A stretch of 64,000 nt of DNA from Macrobrachium rosenbergii (GCF_040412425.1 NC_089792.1:23838858-23902857); one strand, 5' to 3'; shown: positions 1 through 17,137, counted from the stretch's first letter. Program-made: numbers and translations. The notes: generated by a model not told the origin, from the letters alone.

Positions 1-42
1 AAAATTTATTTTGTGAAGTTATCTTATGGTTTTGTTTATTCG

Positions 43-87
43 ACAGCTGTTCCATACTTTCAATAAACAACAGCTGTTCCATACTTT
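43..87. repeat. Short tandem duplication, 27-bp period
   Basis: The 18-mer acagctgttccatacttt occurs at 43-60 and again at 70-87, with a short AT-rich spacer. It is a simple local duplication with no coding content. Confidence 0.8.
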
Positions 88-2112
88 CTTGAGTATAAGT
101 CCGCTAGGTAACTAGCACTTGTTTAAAATTCACTAAAGAATTTCTTCCAAAGAGAAGATGAAACGCTAAACAGTTAATTTGGGGTTCCGGGTTGGTTTTC
201 TTCAAGGATGATATAATTAACGTAAAACTGACATCACTGTTAGCAAACTAAGAACTGCATTAAATATCAAGCAGCGTTCTTTACTGAAGTCTACAACATT
301 TTGCTACGGCCAGTTTTTCTTTGCATTCCTTTTATAATCGCAAGACCTATGAGCCGACAGCTAAATGCATTTGCCAAGCTAATGCCCTAAAGAAACTCGA
401 GTAATTACGGAAAGGCCGGATTCAACCTTAACTTGTCTCTTCAGATAACGCCAAGGAATCACTTACTGCCAACAGTACTTAATTCATTACTTTGTTCTTA
501 TATTCTACATTTTTATTTTCTGAGATCTGATGGAAAAGTTAATCCCGAAGCCCACTTCCATTTCAGAGTACCGCTCTTCCACCCCGACATCTACGGTTTC
601 TTCTCTGTATTCTGGAGAGGAATTTTTGACTATAATATAAGATAGAAAAAACAAGACACTACAACCATTAGGAAGAAAACAGTGTACTGTAATGATCATA
701 TCAAAATCTGTTACAATAATAGAGTTTTATATGAAGAATAAGAATGATAATGCTAAAACAGAAGAGAGATACCAAAGGAATCAGTTCAAGGATCAGTTAA
801 ATAATTGAAATTATAGTGTCCACCGTTCCTGTGATACAGGAACCGAATCGTTATTTCTACTGAGATAAACAGTCGAGTACTTCATTAAAGATCAAAGGGA
901 GAAGCAATTCATGTTCATCACTTAAATAAACAACCCGGCCTGTATACCATATTCCTTTTTATAACAGAACCGTAAAAATATGGCAGATTGTTTACTGTAT
1001 ACCAGAGGGGTCCTAAAATTTACACTGCACATCTACTCGAATACAATAGAAAACAAACTGAATAGTATCCCAAAACCACTAGAACCGTAAAACATAAAGA
1101 GATCAAATAACAACACGCGCTTGAACACTTGAACAAGTTGAAAATCCTTGTGGCGGCATCAAACGAAGCACTTGCTCTGGAAATGGGTGAAGGAAGAAAG
1201 AGCGATAAACGAAACACGACCCTCTCACCACTTGGGAGAGACACGGAAAAAGGGGCAGTGGGTAAAATCCTCTTTTGAAACACGGACGACCCGATTCAGG
1301 CAAACCAAAGCAAACAATAAAATCTGAAGTCATTGGCAGAGCAAACAGCCGTCTAGATACTCACATGTCACCTCTCGACTCTCCATCGTCAACAGATCCC
1401 CATTTCCCAATGATCCCGAAGCATATGCTCATTAATCCACTCTTCACTACAACGCATGAAAAGACACTGCCGTCCTTCCTTTCTTTTTTCTTGTTTATGG
1501 TCACAGGACCCCTTTTTCTTTGGCTTTGGTTCCACAGGGAAACCTGGTCCTGCTTTGCGTAAAACCGTAAACAGTCAGACGGTTCCTGATTTCACATAAT
1601 CTTGAAAGATAGGATCGTTAATTCACTCTAAGCTGCATTTGCAAGCCGTGCTGTAATAAACGTACCCCTTAAACATACTGGCTCTTTTGAAAACAAGAGA
1701 GGAAACCCGAATGGACATGAGTGTGTGAATGTGTTCAATATAGGATAATCATAAATTAAATATAACAAAAAAAACTGAAGGTTCAGTGATTTTATTCACT
1801 GCAAAATTACTTAGTATTAAAAAATCAAGCTTTGAATAAAAAAATATCACACTGAAGCAAAAGATATAAAATAAAGAAAAATCCAAAACAACATGAAGAG
1901 TTCACAGGGCTTTTGCGTTAACTCATTATGGATTAGATTTAGCCATTTGAAGATTGCAAAACATTCGCAGGAAATGAGAATTGGTATGAAATCAAAACAA
2001 CAGTAATGCCCCGAAAAATCACGAGCACTGGAATACAGCGACGTTCAGAGTCAAGTAAGTTTCCGTAATAAGGAGAAACTTCTCTGATGCAATCCAATAT
2101 GCCAAGTCCACT

Positions 2113-2113
<1 letters not shown>
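88..2113. other. Unassigned AT-rich sequence
   Basis: I see no gene, RNA or recognised repeat. Open frames of up to 95 codons occur at 433-645 and 1275-1562, but they lack recognisable motifs and overlap frames on the other strand, as expected by chance. Confidence 0.6.

Positions 2114-2171
<58 letters not shown>
2114..2171. repeat. (AG)n microsatellite
   Basis: About 29 uninterrupted AG units. The R2 dispersed repeat follows directly downstream. Confidence 0.97.
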
Positions 2172-2172
<1 letters not shown>

Positions 2173-2184
2173 AGCTTCACCCCG

Positions 2185-2345
2185 ATGGAATTAAGACTGT
2201 CTCATCGAGGCCCTCCCATTTATCCATTTTGATAGAGTAATGATTGCTCACATCTGCTATTTCATCTCCCTCCATATTCCAGCCAGCTGCGACCCGAAAC
2301 AGTCGACCAACAACCGTGTACAACATTCACTGCTTAGGAGAACAG
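2185..2345. repeat. Dispersed repeat R2, copy 1
   Basis: Two blocks recur elsewhere in the window. The block catcgaggccctcccattt at about 2201 matches cgtcgaggctctcccgttg at about 35630. The block gtcgaccaacaaccgtgt with attcactgcttagg at 2303-2337 matches sites near 3170 and 35735. Every copy lies beside a GA or CT array. It may be a SINE read on its minus strand, but I cannot name the family. Confidence 0.55.
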
Positions 2346-2394
2346 CAACATCTGGACTTTTAAGGATGCTTCCTAACCGTTCCTATCCTGATCA

Positions 2395-2460
2395 GGATTG
2401 AGGATAGAATGAAGGTGCACCGCTCGTGAGTCGAGTGCACTACCATTATGCCAAGGGGAC
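2395..2460 (-). repeat. Possible tRNA-like SINE head
   Basis: On the minus strand, ttggcataatggtagtgcac resembles a tRNA D-arm and A-box region. The expected B box is weak. A GA array abuts it at 2462. It is too degraded for a firm call. Confidence 0.3.

Positions 2461-2461
<1 letters not shown>

Positions 2462-2511
<50 letters not shown>
2462..2511. repeat. (AG)n microsatellite
   Basis: Perfect AG array of about 25 units, followed by GT-rich and GGT-rich sequence. Confidence 0.97.
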
Positions 2512-2513
<2 letters not shown>

Positions 2514-2629
2514 TGGGTAGGGGTTGTTTCATCATGATTTTACATAGGGTAGGGATGTGCCTTCAATTACATGGGGAGTGGTGGTGGTGGTAAGGGCAGG
2601 AAATTTTATCTTGACATGAAGTGGTGTGC

Positions 2630-2703
2630 AAAAAAAAAAAAAAAAAAAAAAAAAGCGGGGATCAGCTAACATGGGGTTTTTAGGGCTCCTTTTTTTTTTT
2701 TTT
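2630..2703. repeat. Poly(A) and poly(T) tracts
   Basis: About 25 A at 2630-2654 and about 14 T at 2690-2703, separated by 35 bases. Such a pair may mark retroposon tails in opposite orientation, but no element body is recognisable between them. Confidence 0.85.
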
Positions 2704-2861
2704 GGGGAGGGGTCACCTCTAGTACCAGCACCTTTAAGCAACAAGCCAACAAATACGCCAGTCAGCCATTACCTTTCCCGGTAATCCTTCCTTTTTTTTC
2801 CTCTACACCACCTCTTGCCACGTTTCCCCAGCAGTCGATCTCATGGGAATAATTTGAAATC

Positions 2862-3215
<354 letters not shown>

Positions 3216-3348
3216 TTCACAGCGGGATTTTTCGAAGTGTGCAAAGTCTTTCCGGCCCTTCTAGGTTTCGAAATCAGACTTTACTGACCAGGAAAGTATC
3301 ATGACCACCAGACAACAAACAATCACACTACTATGTTTATCTGGTTCC

Positions 3349-3350
<2 letters not shown>

Positions 3351-3416
<66 letters not shown>

Positions 3417-3423
3417 GGGGAGA
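3351..3423. repeat. (GA)n microsatellite, slightly interrupted
   Basis: A long GA array with a GG interruption near 3403 and a short G run at the end. Confidence 0.96.
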
Positions 3424-3464
3424 GTTTAATGACTTTGAATGTACACTAATTTTGATTATCTTCT

Positions 3465-3484
3465 AAAAAAAAAAAAAAAAAAAA
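3465..3484. repeat. Poly(A) tract
   Basis: Twenty A residues. No element body can be recognised upstream. Confidence 0.9.
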
Positions 3485-3644
3485 TCCCCCATCACCACGT
3501 ATCGCGCAGAACCTCCATTATGAGGATGTATTTCATTCATTCCCCCTCATTTTTTACCCCAAATAACTCGACGTTAAGTAAGACCCCACTTAAACGTCCA
3601 TTATTCTAGTTGTATCAAGTTACTGAATGGTGAACCCCGCCTTC

Positions 3645-3657
3645 AATCAATCAATCA

Positions 3658-3695
<38 letters not shown>
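3645..3695. repeat. (CAAT)n then (GA)n
   Basis: Four tandem CAAT units run straight into a GA array of about 17 units. Confidence 0.95.
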
Positions 3696-3698
<3 letters not shown>

Positions 3699-3896
3699 CC
3701 AACCAATGACTGGGGATGTTGATTAAAGTCGTACGGGTCAACAAACAGAAAACGAGACATACTACGAGACCAGCACGGTCGCCATCGCACTGGTAGAACC
3801 CCAAGACCTGTTGAGTAAACCACTGCATTCATCTTATCTAGTCAAATGGTTGCCTTGTCACGCGCATATCCACTTGTTCATTCTGTGAATGTGTGC

Positions 3897-4004
<108 letters not shown>

Positions 4005-4663
4005 TGCCCAAAACTGTTACTCCAGGAATTTGTGCTTAGAAGCCCTTTAAACAATGGATCATGACTATCAAAAAGAATCGATAATACATATTCCAAAGTC
4101 CTATAAATACATTAAACACCTGCTCCGTTTCTCCATCTTTTCAGTTGACTGGTAATGGTACCAACCCTGCCTCGCTGAAGAGATTCCCGAGTTTGCTCCC
4201 GGGTTTGGAGAAGCGAATTAGGCAAGATTCTGAAAAATACACTGTGCCTGTGTTGGTCTTATGAATGAATTTCGTGTGTAATGATTATTCCAGTGTAGTG
4301 GATCGCGGATAGGTTAGAGGGATTAGATAACTGCAAAATGTTTTGCACTGAGGGCAATATGTATGTATATATATTGCCCTCAGTGCAAAACACACGAAAT
4401 TCATTCATAAGGCCAGCACAGGCGCAGTGTATTTTCAGAGTCTTGCCCAATTCGCTTCTCCAAGCCCGGGAGCAAACTCGGGAATCTCTTCAGCGAGGCA
4501 GTGTTGGTACCATTCCCAGTCAACTGAAAAGCTGGAGAAACGGAGCAGGTGTTTAATGCATTTATAGGACTTGGGATATATGTTATCGATTCTTTTTTGA
4601 TAGTCATGATCCATTGTTTAAAGGGCTTCTAAGCACAAATTCTTGGAGTAACAGTTTTGGGCA
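4005..4663. mobile_element. Long foldback / palindromic element
   Basis: The left arm (about 4005-4279) and right arm (about 4391-4663) are near-perfect reverse complements over about 270 bp. The outer edge reads tgcccaaaactgttactcca on the left and its complement, with one change, on the right. Between them is a 110-bp centre that ends in a smaller inverted repeat: ttttgcactgagggcaat at 4341-4358 and its exact complement at 4373-4390. There is no coding capacity; small frames are mirror images of each other. It could be a MITE or foldback transposon, or a head-to-head duplication. No clear target-site duplication is seen, because a TG array abuts the left end. Confidence 0.85.
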
Positions 4664-5592
4664 CTCATGAGAATTATAAAATCAAGGAGCCTCAAAGCAA
4701 TGCACTTGACTATTGAACGAAAATGTTTTACAATCCTTCCTTATCTCTTTGTTTTTCAATACTTTAGCCTCGACTAAAGAAATATCATCTGTGCCACTGG
4801 TTAACATACCTGTAAGGTAGAGTAAAGTCTTTTACCCTATGGTATTATAACTTGATAGTACTTGCTATCAGTCATAAAAGAAAACATCCATATCTCTTTC
4901 ATGTTTATTATTTCTATTTTTTTTCTGCATATTTCCATGAAGAAAAAGAGCGAAAGGATCGCGAAAGAGCTCTCTACATGAATACAGGAAACAGAATTAA
5001 AATTTCAAAGTAGAAATTCGCAGCTTCAAAAAAAAAAAAAACAATGGAAGAAATATTCTGGCATCGTGAGTAAAACTGGGAATGTGGCATATCACGTTAT
5101 TATTCGACAGTGGTTTTGGATTAGAATCTTCATTCGAAAACTGGTAACATGTCTCATCCGAAGCCTATGATGATGAGAAGACATATTATCTTACTAGCTA
5201 TAGTATTATCACAGCAGCAGATGACAGCAGAAACAGTTTTGCCTGAACAACAGAAAATAAAAAAAAATAGCAAACGATGTCTGACGAAGCGAGATTATGA
5301 CAGTTTTACGTTTTCAAGTAGCAGGTTGACGGGTTATTTGTGTGTAAATATTTGAAAGTAAAGGTGTCATGCGTAAAACTGACAAAATACCATAAGTATA
5401 CTGCAACTACGTGATATAAACTAGGTACTGTACTCAGCTATCTTGGTGGAGATGGGTTGATTTCAGTTCCAAGTACGGAAAGTGAATTCGACAGGTATCT
5501 TATTCCCAAGATACAATGATTTCTAAATTGACAGTTATTTGGGCTTCATATCTGAAAGTCTTAAGACATTAGTGCAAAAAGCGAGAAAACTG

Positions 5593-5594
<2 letters not shown>
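4664..5594. other. Unassigned AT-rich sequence
   Basis: Nothing recognisable. A 68-codon frame at 5149-5355 has low-complexity Met/Gln-rich content and no known motif. Confidence 0.6.
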
Positions 5595-5689
<95 letters not shown>

Positions 5690-5694
5690 TATAT
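5595..5694. repeat. (TA)n microsatellite
   Basis: TA array of about 50 units with one acac interruption near 5681. Confidence 0.97.
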
Positions 5695-5842
5695 AACAGA
5701 ATTGTAACATAAAGCGTTATCTTTCCTTAATTATTCATACTGTCTAACTTATTGTATAATGAATTACTTAATAAAGATTAAATAAATACATGATCCCTAA
5801 AGAAGTAATGCAAGAAGTTGTGCCTAAAAAACTCTTTTAAAA

Positions 5843-8441
<2,599 letters not shown>

Positions 8442-8510
8442 ATGTATGTATGTAAGTATGTATGTATGTATGTATGTATGTATGTGTGTGTGTGTGTGTG
8501 TGTGTGTATG
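8442..8510. repeat. (TATG)n(TG)n microsatellite
   Basis: Tetranucleotide ATGT/TATG units change into a GT run just before the dispersed repeat at 8511. Confidence 0.96.
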
Positions 8511-8840
8511 TTCCAGCATAACTCTGAAACGCACTGAGCAATTTCAACCAAATTTGGTATACTGTACATATGACTGACTATTTAGAAAAGGGTACTGTGG
8601 GGGTAAGACATCACTAGCAACAAAGGGCACCAAAGGGGGTGGGGTGGGAAGGGCTTCCTTGAAACGGGGCTGGTTCTGCCTGTAGACTTAGTAAATGAAT
8701 AAACTCTACAAATTTATCATACCTCATTTTGGTATACATTTGACTTACTATCTGGAAAAGAGTACTGTGGGGCCAGGTAAGACATCACTGGCAACAAAGG
8801 GGTTGGGGTGGGAAGGGGGAGTGAGAGGGGTGGAATATAA
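8511..8840. repeat. Dispersed element with internal direct repeat
   Basis: The sequence starts gttccagcataactctgaaa after the TATG array. It then holds two related blocks of about 95-100 bp, at about 8553-8655 and 8728-8820. Both read ttggtata, a gap, acttacta or actgacta, ggtactgtgg or agtactgtgg, taagacatcact and ggggtgggaaggg. The block period is about 175 bp. I believe this is a known type of arthropod intergenic repeat, but I cannot name it. Confidence 0.65.
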
Positions 8841-8885
8841 AATGTGAAAAATGATGGGCAATGCAATTTAATTGAAGCAACTATC

Positions 8886-8888
<3 letters not shown>

Positions 8889-8950
<62 letters not shown>
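8889..8950. repeat. (AG)n microsatellite
   Basis: Perfect AG array of about 31 units. Confidence 0.97.
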
Positions 8951-8953
<3 letters not shown>

Positions 8954-9586
8954 AACGGTTGTCATTCAGAGTCTTCCCGGGCAGCGTCAGGTTGGTCAGC
9001 TAGCAAGGTATTATAAAATTTTGATTTGCTCTCTTACAGGTGTGTTGACCAATGGTACAGATGATTGTTTCTTCGGTGACAGTTAAGGATAGACTGGAAA
9101 TCTCTGTTGCCCTCAATGTTTCTTAACAGAATCAAGTAATACAGAAAAGATAGAGATCAGAGGGCAAACCACTGTAGCGTTTCAGTATGCATCCTAGCGT
9201 ACGTACCAAGGGTCGAAGAAAAGGTGGATGCTTATAGCCAATAATCTTTCATTTTAATGCCCGATATTATCTACTAAAAATGCAAAAAAGTTTTGATTAA
9301 AACATGCGACTTTATAGGCGTTCCACTAAAACTGGACGTTCCACTAAAACTGGAAAGTGTGAAAAATATTTCAATAGCTTTTAGAGAGTACATTCTCATT
9401 GTGTTCAGAAAAAAAAAGGTGCAAATATCCGTAAAAAATGATAACGCAATGAACAGACACATGAAATTTTCATACCGAACGATAGTACAGCCATGATAAA
9501 TACCAAAGTACTTTTGCAATGTGTTTGCAATCGTTTTTGTAAATATGCTTTTTTTTTGCATATGCATCTAACATGAAAATTATGAA

Positions 9587-9589
<3 letters not shown>
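8951..9589. other. Unassigned sequence
   Basis: No gene recognised. A 17-bp tandem duplication with core gttccactaaaactgg lies at about 9319-9352. Confidence 0.6.

Positions 9590-9675
<86 letters not shown>
9590..9675. repeat. (TA)n microsatellite
   Basis: Perfect TA array of about 43 units. Confidence 0.97.
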
Positions 9676-10962
<1,287 letters not shown>

Positions 10963-10964
<2 letters not shown>

Positions 10965-11175
10965 TCTTCTTCTTTTAACGTGCTTTTTCCCATTTTTGTA
11001 CGGGGTAAGCACGATGCCTTCTTTTGAAGGACTTTTGATTTGGCTTTGGGGTAGACCGTAGTCTCGATCGGCTGCCCTGCCTGACATCGCTTAGACCCCG
11101 GTAGCGTATGTTACATATCATACCCGACCCAACGCCCTTTCTTCCCAGCGAGAAGTTGTTGCGCGGGTAGGTCGA
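10963..11175. repeat. TA-bounded dispersed repeat R3, copy 1
   Basis: The element runs from cttcttcttcttttaacgtg to ttgcgcgggtaggtcgag, with TA arrays touching both edges. It includes catttttgtacggggta and gccttcttttgaaggactt. A shorter, eroded copy lies at 58435-58580 and is also bounded by TA. It has no convincing open frame; minus-strand frames here are joined to TA translations. Family name unknown to me. Confidence 0.75.
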
Positions 11176-11185
11176 GATATATATA

Positions 11186-11279
<94 letters not shown>
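11176..11279. repeat. (TA)n microsatellite
   Basis: TA array with one early interruption (aag at about 11185), directly abutting R3. Confidence 0.97.
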
Positions 11280-11282
<3 letters not shown>

Positions 11283-13441
11283 TACCCAAGTGTGTGCGCG
11301 TAAGTAATGAGGTACAAGATTTTTCAGTACAATTTATTTTTGGTAACCTTAAATCCGTAACGAAACTAAACTGAGATACTTTTCCAGGGTGATATTCAAA
11401 CACATCCGTCTGAAGGGTGGAGTCAACGCTAACCTGCTCAGTTCTGTAGAGCTAATTGTGGATATTAAAAAGGCACCCACATAAGCATACACGTTCATAT
11501 ATATGTGTTCTGTAACGCACCTGTGTTTCCGTGAGCAAACAAAAGTGAAGGCACACTTTTCTAGACTCTCTCACATGTGATGACCCCTTTACATGAAATA
11601 TACGCTTGCGTATGTTACACTCTGCTCCCTACAACTACGAAATCCCATAAATATTTCCAAGGTGGTCCAAGAACCTTTTATCAAACACTTTTTCCGAGAG
11701 CCATCCATTCGCAAGGAATTTTATGCCATGTCGAGAAGTATGTTTTAAAGTTTACTACTGACTTTGTGAGTTCATGATCAAGTACGCTTAACACCCTGAC
11801 AAAATGGAATCAAAATCATCCGAAATATGGTAATATAATTTCAATTCAATTTCTTGTATCAACGAAGCCCTGGAGTGATTGGTATTGAGTTTGCACAATA
11901 AAGGTTTATTTTCATAGCCTAAAATGGAAGGTCTGTAAACAGTGGTGTCGGAGATGTTCTTACCAACAGAATCATCGCTTTAAATGTAGAGCCTAAAAAG
12001 GAAAATACATCAAAACGTATCGGATATTCATAGTAGGGATCAGGGTTGGCATTAAAGGTAAACATCAACTGATTAAATACATCTGTTAACAACAGATGAT
12101 TCTGATATATAAAAAAGAGAATAAATAAATACAAAAATAAGACTACGATATACATGATTTACAGGATATGAAGAACACATGAGATGGCGATAGATATTCA
12201 AAAAAATGCAAGAAACGTCAATGGGAACAGTTTATACAGTTTATGGTTTTTCATGTAATACTCGAGATTTTTCGTTAATTATAGGCCCATTGAGATAATA
12301 AAGGAGAAGAAATTACATTGTTTATTCATATACTGATCAAAAACCCAAAATCTCTAATGGCCTTATATCAAAAACACAAATTAACCACTATTGATGGATA
12401 TAATTTTCAAATATACTAAAACAGAACGGGATAATGTTATTTTACTTCCAAGATTAATGAACAGTAAACCTTCTTCACAGGTTAATCCCTAGTTGGTGTC
12501 AGTGTTAACCATAAGCCTTTTCCAAGTGTTTCTAAAACTCACTGAATGGCTCATTCGTAATTTATTTTGGCCGATAATTTACGACTGATGCCCCTCCTGA
12601 CTCCAACCTCCCTATTTATCATGGCTTGGGGAAGTTAAAACGAACATTTTAACAAGGCTTACAAACTTCTTCCGACATAACGACTAACCCACATATGATA
12701 CTGATAATTTATTTTCTTTTTTTAGTTCTGAAGATAAACTTTCAAAAAATAAGGACAAAAAAGGGAGAAAAGACGATGAAATTAGAGTGGAGCTTCATCC
12801 CGAAGATAAACATAGGAAGGAAGATTATAATAGTCAGGAAAACAGAAGGAAGAAGGCTCCAAGAGTTGGCAGTAAAATGAGATGAACAGTCGACAAACCA
12901 CGCACACCGAGAGTTTTCAAACACCACACAGTCTCCATAAAACGGCATTCAACTTATCAGTTTCTCCATAAAAATAGAAAGGGCAACAGAGGTTATATAC
13001 CTCTTTATCCAACAAACTTTGAGGTTTCCATCATAAATACAAGGACGCAATTAGTATAGCTAAGCAAATATTTGGTGTCATTAACAAAATTATTTTAACA
13101 ACCAGAAACAAGTTGCTCTCTTCGTACACGCAACAGTGCGACGTTAGTAAAAAAAATAATAATTTAAATGCATCTTCAGCTGTTCACCAAAAGCCAATAA
13201 CTTATTCTAGAAATCGGTTCGTCGCTTTGCACGTAATCCTGATTACAACATAGCCATTGGAATGCAAAAAATATAGCAACTCCTTTAAGCAAACTGAATG
13301 AGTCATCCATCATTGACTGACATTTCACTAATAATATCCTTACAATTTTCAAGTGTCATTGACCATCTGATCTACTACTTTAATCATACTGCATTGAACT
13401 TACGCCTGGTTTCTCTTTTTCGTAAAATCTTTATTCGTAAA
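11280..13441. other. Unassigned AT-rich sequence
   Basis: Over 2 kb with no recognised gene, long repeat or array. Frames of 60-78 codons lack motifs. Confidence 0.6.
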
Positions 13442-14358
<917 letters not shown>

Positions 14359-15059
14359 GCCTACTCGTATGCAATCACTTCACATCCTAATTTATTCTGC
14401 GTATTCGTTGTTTTTTCTAACTAATGAATCTTTAGACTATCACGAACAACGTGATAATGTATAAAGAAAATCAACTATCCATGCTAGTAGATTCTGGATA
14501 TAGTTTGGGGTTGAATAAAACAGAAGAGACGCAAATGTAGTTTCAGACGCAGTAGGACTTTAATGCCCTTTTTTCCAGACTGACAGATAACCTTGCAAAT
14601 TCACCATCTGGAAATGTAACCCATTTTTAATCTGGCTCTTTCCTTAAAAAGCCTTTTATCGCCCCCCTACTATTTCTCTCTCTCTCTTTATCGGGCTTAT
14701 GCACGCACGCACAAACAAGCACAAAAAACATATGCACAGAAAAATTGCCCAATATCTGTCGGTACTACAGATCGTCTACATTATCGACTAAAATATGGAC
14801 AAGAAAAGAGTCTCCGTTAGACGAAGTCAACTTTCCGATACCTCCTTCTTCTTATTAAGCTCTTATAGCCAAGACCTCACTCTTTTTGACTTTTCTGAGA
14901 CTGTCGGATATATTGCTTCATTGATATACAAGCAAGCTGGTTAAGGGTGAATTACTTTCTGTTCATGCAAGAATTTATACATGAAAACCTATTCTTGAGG
15001 TGTTCGTTAATCTATAATGCTTTTGAACACTGCGACTGGATTAGAAATACAATTGATGA
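14359..15059. other. Unassigned sequence
   Basis: No gene recognised. A short CT run lies at about 14674-14689. Confidence 0.6.
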
Positions 15060-15218
15060 TTATATATATATATATATATATATAGTTTTTATATATATAT
15101 ATATATAGTATATATATATATATATATATATACAGAAAATAAAATATAGGCTTTTATATATATATATATAATGTAAATATATATACATGCATATATATAT
15201 ATATATGTATATATATAG
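15060..15218. repeat. Cluster of short (TA)n arrays
   Basis: Four or more TA blocks are separated by short unique spacers at 15085-15091, 15107-15109 and 15133-15157. Confidence 0.93.
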
Positions 15219-15755
15219 CACTTGTTTCATAAAAATAAATTTCTAACTCATGTCGGGAATATAAGGTCTCCCAGATGACAGACCAGGGCGTTTATACATT
15301 GACCCACAGGTGGTGGTGTTTGGAATCTGATATGATATGTTGTGTCTGAGTTTTTTCAGGGCAGGCTAATGAGCCAGAAATTTATTGTTTATGAAACACG
15401 TGCTCGCGTGATGATTATGTTCCATCATATTCACGCTGAAGGGTCATTCGAACGAAATAGTAGCATACTTTAACTCACTGCTAATCTGGGGAAGTTAAGC
15501 AAAAAGACTGGTATGTCAGGCGGCTGCCTATCGTAAACAAAAACCTCAGGTACAGAAGTACTTGGGTTCAACTTTAATGACCTGTGTGGATCGATTGGTA
15601 ATGCCCTGGTCAGAAATTTATATATAGGCTATGTATAAATATACATACATACATACATACACACGTATATATAAATTTCTTATTTGACCTGTGAATGTCA
15701 ATTGGAAACGCCCTGGCCCGTCACTTGGAAGACCGTGCTTGGTTATTAAATTCTT
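15219..15755. repeat. Dispersed repeat R4, three partial copies in both orientations
   Basis: A common block reads gacctgtg, a gap, caattgg or gattgg, aa or ta, gccctgg, a gap and ggaagacc. It appears on the plus strand at about 15579-15612 and about 15688-15744. On the minus strand it appears at about 15252-15312 (ggtctcccagatgacagacc, then agggcgt and acaggt). A small inverted repeat joins the two plus copies: gtcagaaatttatatata at about 15611 and tatataaatttcttatttga at about 15668. It is probably a SINE-like or foldback remnant. Confidence 0.5.
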
Positions 15756-16089
15756 CAATTCCTCTTTTGCTTTGTTATTCTTTCCGGTGTTTATAATATT
15801 CTACATCATAATTTTGCTTATCTCCCACATTCATTATAGGCTACCATATACTTAATGTCTCACTTTTATATGAATGCAATAGTACTGTAGATGACTGAAC
15901 ATGTAGCGTAAGGGTGAAAATGTAATAAATTAATTATTTCTGAGCCAAGACCGAAGATAAGAGTGAACAAATAAAAAATGCGCCAAAGTTTATTCGGCGT
16001 AATCGAGTTTTCTGCACAGCCGCTACAGCGCATAATCAAGGCCACCGAAAATAGATCTATTTTTCGTACAATGCTGTATGAGCTGCGGC

Positions 16090-16372
16090 CCATTAAACTT
16101 TAACCATGGCCCGGTGGTGGCCTATCCTATCTAGTTGCCAGAAGCACGATTATGACTAACTTTAACCTTAAATAAAATAAAAATACTGAGGCTAGAGGGC
16201 TGCAGTCTGGCATATTTGATGATTGGAAGATGGACGATCAACATAACTGTCGAATTTGCAGCCCTCTCAGCCTCTGGAGTGGTTAAGATCTGAGAAACGA
16301 GGGACAGAATAAAGTGCAGACGGACAGTCATGATCGGTACAATGGTTTTCTTTGACAGAAAACTAAAATGAG
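16090..16372. repeat. Dispersed palindromic repeat R5 (MITE-like)
   Basis: It starts near ccattaaactttaaccatgg and includes the block gcccggtggtggcctatcct. The centre is an inverted repeat: actgaggctagagggctgca at about 16184 pairs with ttgcagccctctcagcctct at about 16257. It ends in a small hairpin, gttttctttgacagaaaac, at 16345-16363. There is no coding capacity. The organisation suggests a non-autonomous DNA element. I recall similar repeats in decapod intergenic DNA, but this is not verified. Confidence 0.65.
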
Positions 16373-16481
16373 TCGAAGGCTTTTAGTTGGTTTAATAAGC
16401 CTTGTGGCGGCGGTGGAATAAACCCCACAAAAGACCCTGTATCCTCGGAGTTTACTTTTATATTTCTTTGTGAATTGCGGG

Positions 16482-16489
16482 GATATATA

Positions 16490-16561
<72 letters not shown>

Positions 16562-16664
16562 TATATATAGAGGCTTATAATCACTGGTCGGTGAATTCAT
16601 ATATTAATTACCACAGGATGGTGGTATTTGATTTGATATAATATATATGTATGTATATTATATA

Positions 16665-16710
<46 letters not shown>

Positions 16711-16790
16711 AATATATATATATATATATATAGGCATATATATATATATATATATACGTTGGATGTTTATATATACACATATATGTGCGC
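16482..16790. repeat. Clustered (TA)n arrays
   Basis: Two TA-rich clusters at about 16482-16570 and 16640-16780 contain several interruptions. About 65 bases of unique sequence separate them. Confidence 0.93.
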
Positions 16791-17137
16791 GTGTGCGCAT
16801 AAACCACCTGCGCCATCACGAGGAAATTGAATTTTATGTAGCTCACACGTGCGCGTGAAACATGTCAAATACGGATATACTTTACTCGCACCGCAAGTGG
16901 CCCCTCGCTAAAAGCACATAAAAGACAGATGTAATCGAGTTTCTTTGTTACCGCAACTATCGTAACCAAGCCAACGACAACGTTACCTTGGACCGTAGCT
17001 TTTCTAATCACAACCTGTAATTATAATCTATTGTACAAAAGATTATACTCTTCGTTTTGCTGTTTTCTCTTGTACATAGTTATGTTTTCTGTACCTGTGT
17101 GAAATAAAGTTGATAGTTAATTTGTCTTGTTTCATAT
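16791..17137. other. Unassigned sequence
   Basis: Nothing recognisable. Composition is closer to balanced than in the neighbouring arrays. Confidence 0.6.

Noticed and set aside
3351..3695. CRISPR-like array from repeated short units
   Set aside because: Units are di- and tetranucleotides without spacers, and the sequence is eukaryotic in character.
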